A stretch of 8,002 bases of DNA from positions 1 to 8,002 of the forward strand of contig CALIRN010000099.1 of assembly GCA_938042265.1 (NCBI GenBank), written 5' to 3'. This document shows, one piece after another, positions 1-6,501 of the stretch (within the stretch, counting starts at the first letter, position 1; every line of letters starts with the position of its first letter). This DNA comes from an uncultured Eubacteriaceae bacterium. Lineage in GTDB: Bacteria > Bacillota > Clostridia > Lachnospirales > CAG-274. The notes beneath the pieces were generated by a model. The model did no database searches, was not told the DNA's origin, and saw nothing but the letters and a program-made list of their open reading frames with translations. The position numbers and the translations under genes were made by a program.

Positions 1-1464
1 CTTTACCTGAACTGGTGCAAGCCATGTCGGCAGATTTCCCTTGGTCTCCTCAAGAATATATGCCATGAAACGGTCAAGAGATCCCAAAATTGCTCTATGC
101 AAAACAACAGGAGTCTTCTTCTCTCCATCCTTATCAATGTAAGTCAGTTCAAACTTAGCTGGCAGGCAGAAATCAAGCTGGCAAGTGGACAGTGTATACT
201 CGTTTCCAACAGCTGGCTTTACATTTACATCAAGCTTCGGACCATAGAAAGCAGCCTCACCAATCTCCTCTGTATACTCTATTCCAAGGTCATTCATAAC
301 GTCTCTAAGAGCATTTTCTGCCTTATTCCACATCTCATCATCATCATGATACTTTGTCTTATTTGCCGGATCTCTCAAAGACAAAACACAGCGATAATCT
401 GTGATACCAAAATCCTTATAGGTACTAAAGATCAGATCAACAACATTTGAGAACTCATCCTTGATCTGCTCTGGTGTTACAAAAAGATGCGCATCATTCT
501 GGCAGAAGTGACGGCCTCTCTCAATACCCTTTAAGGTTCCACTTGACTCATAACGGAAATCATGAGCAATCTCACCTATACGGATTGGCAGATCCTTATA
601 AGAATGCATACGGTTTGCATAAATCATCATATGATGCGGACAGTTCATCGGACGAAGAACAAATGCCTCTCCATCTACTTCCATAGCCGGGAACATGTTC
701 TCCTTGTAGTGATCCCAGTGACCAGATGTCTTGTACAGATTAACTGTTCCAACACACGGTGTCATAACATGCTGATAGCCAAGCTTTCTTTCCTTATCCT
801 TGATGTAGTTTTCAAGCTCCTGCCAGATTACATAACCCTTTGGAAGGAACATTGGAAGACCACGGCCTACCAGATCGTCTACCATGAACAAATTCATATC
901 TTTACCGATCTTTCTGTGATCTCTCTCCTTAGCCTCCTCAAGAAGCTTTAAGTGCTCCTCTAATTCCTCAGCTGTCGGGAAACATACACCATAGATTCTC
1001 TGCAGAACCTTATTGTTCTTATCTCCCTTCCAATAAGCACCAGAATGCTTTAACAATTTAAAGTAACGGCAAAGCTTTACATTGTCAACGTGAGGTCCGC
1101 GGCAAAGATCTGTAAAATCTCCCTGCTCATAGCATGTAATATTTCCATCTTCCAGATTGGAAATCAGATCAAGCTTATACTCATCATCCTTAAACATCTC
1201 CAGTGCTTCTTCCTTGGAAATCTCCTTACGGATAATCTTAAAACCTCTCTTTGCGATCTTCTTCATTTCCTTCTCGATTGCAGCCAAGTCCTCTTCCTTA
1301 AATACGTGATCACCAAAATCAACATCATAGTAGAATCCCTCTGCAACAACTGGTCCTACCCAGAATTTTGCCTGCGGATACAGATGACGGATTGCCTGTG
1401 CCATCAAATGTGCACAGGAATGATTCAATGTGTTTAATGCTTCGTCTTCTTTAAAGTTTACCAT
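1..1464 (-). CDS. thrS: Threonyl-tRNA synthetase, TGS-less form (3' end outside window)
   Basis: Class II aminoacyl-tRNA synthetase that charges tRNA-Thr in the cytoplasm. The frame is open from the ATG at 1464 to base 1, giving 488 residues; the C-terminal anticodon-binding domain is mostly cut off by the window edge. The start is supported by GAGGAGA six nt upstream. The protein begins directly in the second additional (editing) domain: HSCAH at residues 15-19 and CRGPH at 121-125 are its conserved metal/editing motifs. The catalytic core follows, with GHWDHYKENMF near 248-258, motif 2 (RYESSGTLKG, 304-313), and the three zinc ligands of the family, C275 (MNCPHH), H326 (NDAHLF) and H456 (VVLHRAILGS). 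The roughly 60-residue TGS domain found at the N-terminus of the E. coli enzyme is absent. No upstream extension is possible, because the T-box terminator lies close by. Expression is expected to follow tRNA-Thr charging through the leader described separately. Identity is certain; TGS absence is directly visible. Confidence 0.97.
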   Translation of the reverse strand, partial: MVNFKEDEALNTLNHSCAHLMAQAIRHLYPQAKFWVGPVVAEGFYYDVDFGDHVFKEEDLAAIEKEMKKIAKRGFKIIRKEISKEEALEMFKDDEYKLDLISNLEDGNITCYEQGDFTDLCRGPHVDNVKLCRYFKLLKHSGAYWKGDKNNKVLQRIYGVCFPTAEELEEHLKLLEEAKERDHRKIGKDMNLFMVDDLVGRGLPMFLPKGYVIWQELENYIKDKERKLGYQHVMTPCVGTVNLYKTSGHWDHYKENMFPAMEVDGEAFVLRPMNCPHHMMIYANRMHSYKDLPIRIGEIAHDFRYESSGTLKGIERGRHFCQNDAHLFVTPEQIKDEFSNVVDLIFSTYKDFGITDYRCVLSLRDPANKTKYHDDDEMWNKAENALRDVMNDLGIEYTEEIGEAAFYGPKLDVNVKPAVGNEYTLSTCQLDFCLPAKFELTYIDKDGEKKTPVVLHRAILGSLDRFMAYILEETKGNLPTWLAPVQVK

Positions 1465-1550
1465 TTTGATCTCCTCTTATTTTTTTACATTTTATTTTCC
1501 ATCGGTGACAGAGCAGGATACAGGAACATAAAAGTTTAACTTGTGCAATA

Positions 1551-1589
1551 TAAAAAAGCACCCTCAGGTATCTGCATACCTAAGGGTGC
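1551..1589 (-). terminator. T-box-controlled intrinsic terminator of thrS leader
   Basis: On the minus strand GCACCCTTAGGTAT pairs with ATACCTGAGGGTGC around a GCAG loop, 14 pairs including one U-G, and is followed directly by six T residues (1557-1552). The first arm also supplies the 3' side of the antiterminator, so the two structures are mutually exclusive. Confidence 0.95.
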
Positions 1590-1795
1590 CAGCGCACGGT
1601 TCCACCTTATCTTTCACTCTTTGCTTATAACGCAGCAACACGGCAACGCTTCGAAGCTTTTTGCTTCTTTCACGCGCAGCTCAGGAATGGTCTTCATACA
1701 GCATTCCCATAAACCGCTTCCACCATACACGGCTCTCTCTGAATGATCTTGCTGCACTACTCTTTCCGTCATTGCTTTTTATCTTAAAGATTTCA
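1551..1795 (-). promoter_or_regulatory. T-box leader, threonine-specific (ACC specifier)
   Basis: tRNA-sensing leader RNA controlling thrS by transcription antitermination. Reading the minus strand: the Stem I base GTGCAGC pairs with GCTGCGC; the 5' side carries AGAGAG and the apical GGTGGAAG element; CATTC/GAATG closes the helix above the specifier loop. The specifier lies in GAAGACCATTCCTGAG, with ACC, a Thr codon, at 1691-1689 in the usual place before CTGAG. A small hairpin, GAAGC/GCTTC (1653-1667), is in the Stem III position. The conserved T-box sequence AAGGTGGAACCGTGCG is at 1593-1608; its UGGA bulge (1601-1604) would pair with a tRNA ending in UCCA. The antiterminator forms from AAGG with CCTT plus GTGC with GCAC, using the same bases as the 5' arm of the terminator. 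High uncharged tRNA-Thr should favour read-through. The 5' end is estimated from the promoter. The 1465-1550 stretch between the terminator and thrS holds only the ribosome binding site. Confidence 0.95.
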
Positions 1796-1801
1796 GACTT
1801 C

Positions 1802-1830
1802 ATTTTACCACGGCTTTTTCCAATTTACAA
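1802..1830 (-). promoter_or_regulatory. thrS: Sigma-A-like promoter of thrS leader
   Basis: TTGTAA (-35, 1830-1825) and TAAAAT (-10, 1807-1802) are separated by exactly 17 nt on the minus strand, placing the start of transcription near 1795, just before T-box Stem I. The -10 matches consensus at 5 of 6 positions and the -35 at 4 of 6. The -35 hexamer lies inside a perfect dyad (1822-1845). Confidence 0.75.
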
Positions 1831-1845
1831 TAGCTTTTGTAAATT
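1822..1845. repeat. Perfect 9-bp inverted repeat with 6-nt loop
   Basis: AATTTACAA, a 6-nt spacer, then TTGTAAATT. It begins at the last base of the autokinase stop codon and covers the thrS -35 hexamer. On the minus strand there is no T-tract after it, so it is a poor terminator for the autokinase transcript; on the plus strand it is followed by a T-rich run, but no plus-strand gene is present. It could be an operator, a 3'-end-stabilising hairpin, or chance in AT-rich DNA. Confidence 0.6.
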
Positions 1846-3257
1846 TATTTTTTATTTTGGTTATTTCCATAATTTCCATAATAGTAACCATAATTTCCCT
1901 TGCCATAATAACTGGAATCCTTTTTGCTACCGACCATGTTCTGGACAACACCAAGAATATTTGTATCTACCTTTTCCAATTCAGCTGCGATTTGACACAG
2001 CGTTTTCTTCTTTGTAACACCATTTTCAATAACAAGAAGTGTTCCATCACAAACAGAAGAAACAATTGCTGCATCACCGACGACACCAACTGGCGGTGTA
2101 TCAAATATAATATAATCGTAAGAATCCTTTACTGAATCGCAAAGTGTGCGAAGCCATTTTGCAGACAAAAGCGCAGATGCATTTGTAACAAGCTTTCCAC
2201 TAAACAATACATGCATATTAGGGATTCCAACATCATAAATAACCTGACCAACTTCTGCATTTCCAGAAAGATACTCAGAAAGTCCAAGCTTTACACCTTC
2301 TAGTCCCATACGTCTTTGAAGCACTGATTTTCTCATATCTGTATCAACAAGAAGAACCCTTTTTCCCACCTGTGATAAACTATATGCCAAATGGAATGAA
2401 ATAAAAGATTTTCCCTGATTTTCAAATGCACTCGTAACAGCAATCATTTTTACATCTTTACTGCTATAAAGTATTGCCGTTCTAAGCTGATAAATAGCCT
2501 CTGCCACTGAAAAAGGCAGTTCATCCGGCCATATAATCTTTTCCTTCCTTTTCTTTCCGCCTTTATAATCCGGAATTGTGCCCAATACAGAAAGGCCGCT
2601 GCATTTTTGAATATCTTCTTCATTTTTAATAGATGTATTCGTAATAACAGATATTACTATTACACCACAAGAAACAACAATTCCTGCCATTAAACCAATC
2701 AATATATATGACACAACTGAACGTCTTGTATTTTCCGCAAAAAATTCGTCTGCCTTATCCAAAACAGTCGGTGTATTACTTCCTAAAACATGCGGAATTT
2801 CTTCAATGCTTACTGAAAGAATTTCGTTTGCAATATCAACTGCTTCTTCTTTATTGCCTGAAACTACACGTATTCTAATAATTCTTGTTGCTTCTGGATT
2901 ATCTACAAAAACTGCATTATACAGATTTTTATATGCAATATCCAAATTTAAATTAGATATTACTTTTGTTAGAACAACACGACTTTTAATAATTCCTTCA
3001 TAATCATTTGTCAATGCTGATCCAACCTGCAGGTCACTCATAGATACTTCTTTATTGCTATCAATAATGCACATTGATGCCTCTGCCTGAAATACATCTT
3101 TTACAACAAATTTTCCATACATTCCAAGTGCAATACCGAATACGAGAGCTACAAAAACTATCCAAACCCATCTTCTATACAATGCTCGAAAAATTTCTAA
3201 TAAATCAATAGTATCCTCAGCAGCATTTTCAACTGCTACTGCTTTTTTGTTTTCCAT
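1845..3257 (-). CDS. Fused Wzz-type/BY-kinase polysaccharide tyrosine autokinase
   Basis: Membrane tyrosine autokinase of the Wzc/CpsCD/CapAB type, which controls chain length and export of capsule or exopolysaccharide. From the ATG at 3257 it is 470 residues: a Wzz-like N-terminus (DLLEIFRALYRRW, 18-30), membrane segments at about 30-48 and 181-206 flanking a short extracytoplasmic loop, then a cytoplasmic kinase. Kinase motifs are the Walker A variant SAFENQGKS (276-284), Walker A' VLLVDTDMRK (301-310) and Walker B IIFDTPPV (383-390). The tail (450-463) holds seven tyrosines in a YG-rich cluster, the expected autophosphorylation sites. Many Firmicutes split the adaptor and kinase into two genes; here they are one. 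An in-frame TTG at 3281 with AAGG upstream would add 8 residues; I prefer the ATG because the protein then starts MENKK like relatives, though its own ribosome site (GGGTGG) is weak and distant. No glycosyltransferase, flippase, polymerase or phosphatase gene is adjacent. It has its own promoter. Confidence 0.93.
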   Translation of the reverse strand: MENKKAVAVENAAEDTIDLLEIFRALYRRWVWIVFVALVFGIALGMYGKFVVKDVFQAEASMCIIDSNKEVSMSDLQVGSALTNDYEGIIKSRVVLTKVISNLNLDIAYKNLYNAVFVDNPEATRIIRIRVVSGNKEEAVDIANEILSVSIEEIPHVLGSNTPTVLDKADEFFAENTRRSVVSYILIGLMAGIVVSCGVIVISVITNTSIKNEEDIQKCSGLSVLGTIPDYKGGKKRKEKIIWPDELPFSVAEAIYQLRTAILYSSKDVKMIAVTSAFENQGKSFISFHLAYSLSQVGKRVLLVDTDMRKSVLQRRMGLEGVKLGLSEYLSGNAEVGQVIYDVGIPNMHVLFSGKLVTNASALLSAKWLRTLCDSVKDSYDYIIFDTPPVGVVGDAAIVSSVCDGTLLVIENGVTKKKTLCQIAAELEKVDTNILGVVQNMVGSKKDSSYYGKGNYGYYYGNYGNNQNKK

Positions 3258-3331
3258 AAAATCACACACACCACCCAGCAATTAGCCTTATTTTTCTAAT
3301 TTACCGCCTTTCTCCTTTGTTTTTCATTTTT

Positions 3332-3360
3332 ATATTAAAAAACATCACTTGGTTTGTCAA
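3332..3360 (-). promoter_or_regulatory. Sigma-A-like promoter of the autokinase gene
   Basis: A perfect TTGACA (3360-3355), a 17-nt spacer, and TAATAT (3337-3332) on the minus strand. Predicted transcription start is near 3325, leaving a leader of about 68 nt before the ATG at 3257. The leader contains AGGAGAAAGG at 3316-3307, a strong Shine-Dalgarno-like string with no usable start codon at the proper distance. Confidence 0.8.
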
Positions 3361-3372
3361 TATTTTTTTTAC

Positions 3373-3555
3373 TTAAATTTGCTTTCTAACAATTCTATAC
3401 TCATCTTTGTACTGAAAATGCGGACAAATATAGCGATCACCATAAAGGCTCGCCCTTGCAATATCATCCTCATCAAAATAGAATTGGCAGCCGTATGATT
3501 CCTCTTCCTCATCATATTCAAAATATGCGCATTCTTCACAAGATGTTCCCTTCAT
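3373..3555 (-). CDS. Small acidic Cys-containing protein, DUF6472-like
   Basis: A 60-residue protein starting at the ATG at 3555, with CAGGG five nt upstream. It has four cysteines (C6, C9, C23, C44): a CxxC pair near the start, CQFYFDEDD in the middle and an ICPHF motif, then DEYRIVRKQI at the end. About a quarter of residues are Asp or Glu, with an acidic run at 15-19. From memory this pattern (N-terminal CxxC, central LDEDE-like stretch, CPxF, C-terminal DEYxIVRKQ) matches the short Lachnospiraceae family DUF6472, whose function is unknown. The cysteines plus H46 could bind zinc or another metal; that is inference. No signal peptide or membrane segment is visible, so it is likely cytoplasmic. 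It sits between the terminator of the GH105 gene and the promoter of the autokinase. I see no convincing promoter of its own, so it may rely on read-through. Family assignment is moderately sure; that the gene is real is likely. Confidence 0.8.
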   Translation of the reverse strand: MKGTSCEECAYFEYDEEEESYGCQFYFDEDDIARASLYGDRYICPHFQYKDEYRIVRKQI

Positions 3556-3587
3556 CTTTTCCCTGCCTTTCTTATTTTTGTTCCAAT

Positions 3588-3619
3588 CTTAAAATACCTG
3601 CGGCTGTTACCGCAGGTAT
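3588..3619 (-). terminator. Intrinsic terminator after the GH105 gene
   Basis: A perfect 10-bp stem, ATACCTGCGG / CCGCAGGTAT with a 6-nt loop (3594-3619), begins 16 nt after the glycosidase stop codon and is followed by TTTAAGATT on the minus strand. The T-tract is short and broken, so termination may be partial, which could allow transcription of the small gene at 3373-3555. Confidence 0.7.
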
Positions 3620-3634
3620 CCACTTCTTTTAATT

Positions 3635-4759
3635 TCACTCGCCTAATCTGCGAATTTCTGTGTACGCCAACAAAAATGGACCAACACCCTTTGCATCATC
3701 CTCAACTACTGGTTCAGACATATAGTATTCGTAAGTTCCATCTCTCATCTGCGGCCCACCAAGTCCTGCCACTAAGCATATTCCGCCAAGACTTAAACGC
3801 CCGTCTTTTTCCTTCAGATAGCGATCACAAATACCATGAAATGCTTTTTTGCCATATGCACGAAAACTCTCTGGCAAAAAGCCAAGTCTCACGCCCTTAA
3901 GCATTGAATATGCCATAATTGCACTTCCGCTTGTCTCAAGATAGTTTTTCTCACGGCCACCCATATTGACAACCTGATACCACATGCCACTTTCATCCTG
4001 AAATTTTACCATAGACTCCATCAAATCAATAAATATCTGCTTTAATTGATCGTATTCTGGCTGATAGCTGTTATCTGCTTTCGTCAATGTATCAAGCAGC
4101 GCCATTGAATACCATCCAAGCGCACGCAGCCAAAAATTCTTTGAAAGACCTGTCGTCTTATCACACCAGAACATTTCTTTTGATGAATCATAAGCGTGAT
4201 AATAAAGACCTGTTTTTTCGTCTCTCATATTCTTTACGACATTGAAGAACTGGTTAAAGATATCTGGATAATTCTTCTTGTCATTAAAGCGTGTCTCATA
4301 TTCCATATAAAATGGCTGTCCCATATAAAGTCCGTCAAGCCAAACCTGATTCGGATAAATCTTCTTATGCCAAAAATTACCTTCACTTGTTCTTGGCTGA
4401 CCTTTAAGCTGTCCATAAATTACATCAATTGCCTTGCGGTACTTTTCCTTACCAGTAATGTCATACAGCAAAAACAAGGTCTTTCCTGCATTAACATTAT
4501 CAATATTATAATCCTCCGGATTATATCCCTTTATCGTACCATCTTCCTGCACACGATGGTCAATATAAGCTTCCGCAAAATCAAGGTACCTTTTCTCTCC
4601 TGTAATCTTCCATGTCTCTATCATAGCAAGGATCATACATCCGTCAATGTAGTTCCATGTTGATGGCTTGCCGCTTCTGATTTTTTCAATATTCCAAATA
4701 GGTGCCTGAGGCGTACTTTTTTCAAGTAATTCATCGATATATCTGTCAAGTATTTCCAT
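3635..4759 (-). CDS. GH88/GH105 unsaturated glycuronyl hydrolase (YteR/YesR-like)
   Basis: A 374-residue glycoside hydrolase with the (alpha/alpha)6-barrel signature of family GH105 (Pfam Glyco_hydro_88). Members remove the unsaturated uronic acid that polysaccharide lyases leave at the non-reducing end, for example on rhamnogalacturonan fragments. Visible motifs: WNYIDGCMI (35-43), the Asp in IDNVNAGKTLFLLYD (D87), and NQVWLDGLYMGQPF (137-150) with D142, matching the two conserved aspartates of B. subtilis YteR (D88 and D143); then NFWLRALGWYSMALLDTL near 208, ETSGSAIMAYSM near 277, and the C-terminal GTYEYYMSEPVVEDDAKGVGPFLLA segment in which this family usually ends. Length agrees with YteR (about 373). 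The ATG at 4759 has GGGAGG nine nt upstream. No signal peptide is seen, so it acts inside the cell on imported oligosaccharides. No lyase, transporter or AraC-type regulator is adjacent in the window. It has its own promoter and terminator, so it appears monocistronic. The exact substrate cannot be read from the sequence. Confidence 0.93.
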   Translation of the reverse strand: MEILDRYIDELLEKSTPQAPIWNIEKIRSGKPSTWNYIDGCMILAMIETWKITGEKRYLDFAEAYIDHRVQEDGTIKGYNPEDYNIDNVNAGKTLFLLYDITGKEKYRKAIDVIYGQLKGQPRTSEGNFWHKKIYPNQVWLDGLYMGQPFYMEYETRFNDKKNYPDIFNQFFNVVKNMRDEKTGLYYHAYDSSKEMFWCDKTTGLSKNFWLRALGWYSMALLDTLTKADNSYQPEYDQLKQIFIDLMESMVKFQDESGMWYQVVNMGGREKNYLETSGSAIMAYSMLKGVRLGFLPESFRAYGKKAFHGICDRYLKEKDGRLSLGGICLVAGLGGPQMRDGTYEYYMSEPVVEDDAKGVGPFLLAYTEIRRLGE

Positions 4760-4790
4760 AGTAAAAAACCTCCCATTTATAATTAGCTTA

Positions 4791-4819
4791 ATAATAACAT
4801 ATTTAGGTATTTATTTCAA
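4791..4819 (-). promoter_or_regulatory. Sigma-A-like promoter of the GH105 gene
   Basis: TTGAAA (4819-4814) and TATTAT (4796-4791), each 5 of 6 to consensus, separated by exactly 17 nt on the minus strand. It occupies the 62-nt gap between the kinase stop codon at 4822 and the glycosidase start. I see no terminator hairpin for the upstream operon here, so read-through from it is possible. Confidence 0.75.
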
Positions 4820-4821
4820 CC

Positions 4822-5715
4822 TTATAATTTATCAAAGATTTCATTAACCGACACAGCAGAAGGAAACTTCCCTGTTTTTACCCTTGCGCTGCCACAGGCA
4901 ACCGCAAACCTTGTACATACTCTTAAGTTCATTCCTTTGCTGTAGCCGTATAAAAATCCCCCAAGCATACAATCACCTGCACCTACGGTATTAACAGCCT
5001 CCACCCTCGGTGACGGACAATAATATTCACCTGTACTGTTTACGAGCACAGCACCATTATCGCCCATAGATACAAGCACATTTTTAACACCCTTGTCAGC
5101 AAGTCTGTGGGCATACAGTGCAGCTCTGTGTATATCCTCAATTTCAGTGTCAAAAAGCCTGCCAAGCTCAATGTGATTGGGCTTAATAAGAAACGGACAT
5201 CTCTCTGTCGCCTCTGCAAGCAGCTCGCCGTCAGCGTCAACCACGGTAAGCACATCACGTCTGTTAAGCTCGTAAACAATATCGGCATAAATATCCGTAT
5301 CAAAACCCCTGCATGCACTGCCCGACAACACGACAATATCACCCTCATCTGCCCCGTCAAGCATTGCTTTAATCCTCCTGACAGTGTTTTCATTACACTC
5401 AGCGCCGGCTCCGTTAAGCTCCGTTTTGGTTTTGCCCAGCTTAACATTTATGCGTGTATTACCTTTTACATAAACAGGCTTTACATTAATACCCTCTTTT
5501 CTGATACCGTCAATAAGAGCCTGTCCCGTAAATCCGCCTACGGCAGTTATCGCGCAGCTTTCCTGTCCAAGTGCTTTAAGCATACGGGAAACATTTATTC
5601 CCTTGCCACCAAATACATAGCTTTCTTCCCTGCTACGGTTAAGGCTGCCAATTTTAATCGTATCAAAATCCATATAATAGTCAATTGACGGATTAAGGGT
5701 TACCGTATATATCAT
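4822..5715 (-). CDS. fruK: PfkB-family sugar-phosphate kinase, 1-phosphofructokinase-like
   Basis: A 297-residue cytoplasmic ribokinase-superfamily kinase of the FruK/LacC/PfkB branch, using ATP to phosphorylate a sugar phosphate; fructose 1-phosphate to fructose 1,6-bisphosphate is the most likely reaction. It opens with MIYTVTLNPSIDY, typical of FruK and LacC. PfkB signature 1 is GGKGINVSRMLKALG (36-50); KPNHIELG (178-185) and LVSMGDNGAVLV (214-225) follow; signature 2 is NTVGAGDCMLGGFL (242-255), with catalytic base D248 and the GAGD anion hole. Length fits the family (about 300-310). The ATG at 5715 has GGAG seven nt upstream, and that site overlaps the TGA of the preceding gene, indicating translational coupling. 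The usual fru partners (FruR regulator, FruA PTS transporter) are not present in the window, which makes the substrate less certain: tagatose 6-phosphate or fructose 6-phosphate kinase are alternatives. The symbol should be read as best match. Confidence 0.9.
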   Translation of the reverse strand: MIYTVTLNPSIDYYMDFDTIKIGSLNRSREESYVFGGKGINVSRMLKALGQESCAITAVGGFTGQALIDGIRKEGINVKPVYVKGNTRINVKLGKTKTELNGAGAECNENTVRRIKAMLDGADEGDIVVLSGSACRGFDTDIYADIVYELNRRDVLTVVDADGELLAEATERCPFLIKPNHIELGRLFDTEIEDIHRAALYAHRLADKGVKNVLVSMGDNGAVLVNSTGEYYCPSPRVEAVNTVGAGDCMLGGFLYGYSKGMNLRVCTRFAVACGSARVKTGKFPSAVSVNEIFDKL

Positions 5716-5719
5716 AGTA

Positions 5720-6487
5720 TCACTCCAGCTCTAAAATACGCCTTGCATTATCCGCAAAAATATTGTCATAGTCCTGCTCCGAAAGCTTTTCAAAAAGAAC
5801 CGCATTTACATACATTGATGGATTGCAGATTGGATAATCCGTACCGAACAGCAGCCTTTCACTGCCAACCTCCTTAACACCATAGGCAATAAGACCATAG
5901 CGAAATATACCCGTACCACTTAAATCAAGGTAATAATTTTTATACTTCTTAATTCTTTCAATATGTCTTAAAAACTGTGCCTTATCTCCCGGATGGGCGG
6001 CCACAAAGGTTATGTGGGAAAAACGTGCTACGGCTTCATCAATGGTTTCCTCATTTATTGTATGGAGACTTACCACCATATTAAGTTCATCTATCGCCCC
6101 GTAGAGCCTATCCATATTTTCATCATAGTAATCCTGCCAGCCCATCATGTAAGGCACCAGCTCACCTACAAGCTTAATGCCCTTATTTTTCATCCGTTCA
6201 AGCTCTGCAAGGCTCTCCCTGACAAAATCAGGATGAATATGAATACCTGGTATATAAAAGTCATCCATTTTATCACGCAGCATAATTGCCTCATCATTTA
6301 AAGCCCGTATATCCTCAAAGCTTTTTACCTCCATACGCTTGATAACACTGCCGCAGCACCTTGAAATACCTGCCCTCTGTAAATCTGCCTTTATATCCTC
6401 ACTGCTGTTTACGGTATTATCATAAAAGCAAACATTACTATCCCCGTTATAAAATGGGTGAATATGAAAATCAATTATTTCCCTCAT
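5720..6487 (-). CDS. Amidohydrolase-superfamily protein (Amidohydro_2 type)
   Basis: A 255-residue TIM-barrel metal-dependent hydrolase or decarboxylase-like protein. Candidate metal ligands appear in order: HIH at residues 8-10 (FHIHPF), H142 (SLHTINEE), H165 (AAHPGDK) and D217 (LLFGTDYPICNP), the strand-1, strand-5, strand-6 and strand-8 positions expected for the PF04909 group. GELVPY (108-113) provides a further conserved Glu, and a second HIHP occurs at 83-86. The C-terminal IFADNARRILEL is the usual last helix of this family. I chose the ATG at 6487, which starts MREIIDFHIH; an in-frame GTG at 6496 would add three residues, but AGTGG five nt before the ATG fits better. It follows the Lon-like gene by 14 nt and precedes the kinase by 4 nt, so it is in the same operon. 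Substrate is unknown; families of this type include small carboxylic acid and lactone enzymes. Confidence 0.88.
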   Translation of the reverse strand: MREIIDFHIHPFYNGDSNVCFYDNTVNSSEDIKADLQRAGISRCCGSVIKRMEVKSFEDIRALNDEAIMLRDKMDDFYIPGIHIHPDFVRESLAELERMKNKGIKLVGELVPYMMGWQDYYDENMDRLYGAIDELNMVVSLHTINEETIDEAVARFSHITFVAAHPGDKAQFLRHIERIKKYKNYYLDLSGTGIFRYGLIAYGVKEVGSERLLFGTDYPICNPSMYVNAVLFEKLSEQDYDNIFADNARRILELE

Positions 6488-6501
6488 CGCAGCCACTTCT
6501 T

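Noticed and set aside
97..1437. Several plus-strand reading frames of 70-129 codons across this region
   Set aside because: They overlap the unambiguous minus-strand thrS frame, lack ribosome sites, and their products have no recognisable motifs.
1485..1529. A 14-codon reading frame on the minus strand between the T-box terminator and thrS
   Set aside because: No ribosome binding site before it, no Thr enrichment, and the T-box already explains the regulation.
1558..1589. Reading the inverted repeat as a bidirectional terminator or mobile-element end
   Set aside because: It is fully explained as the T-box terminator, and no element or target duplication surrounds it.
3301..3327. Possible 8-codon leader peptide on the minus strand before the autokinase gene
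   Set aside because: Its ATG falls at the predicted transcription start, so no ribosome site can precede it; the Shine-Dalgarno-like string lies inside the frame.
5040..5688. Long plus- and minus-strand alternative frames inside the kinase gene
   Set aside because: Shadows of the PfkB-family frame, which has all family signatures; no start signals for the alternatives.
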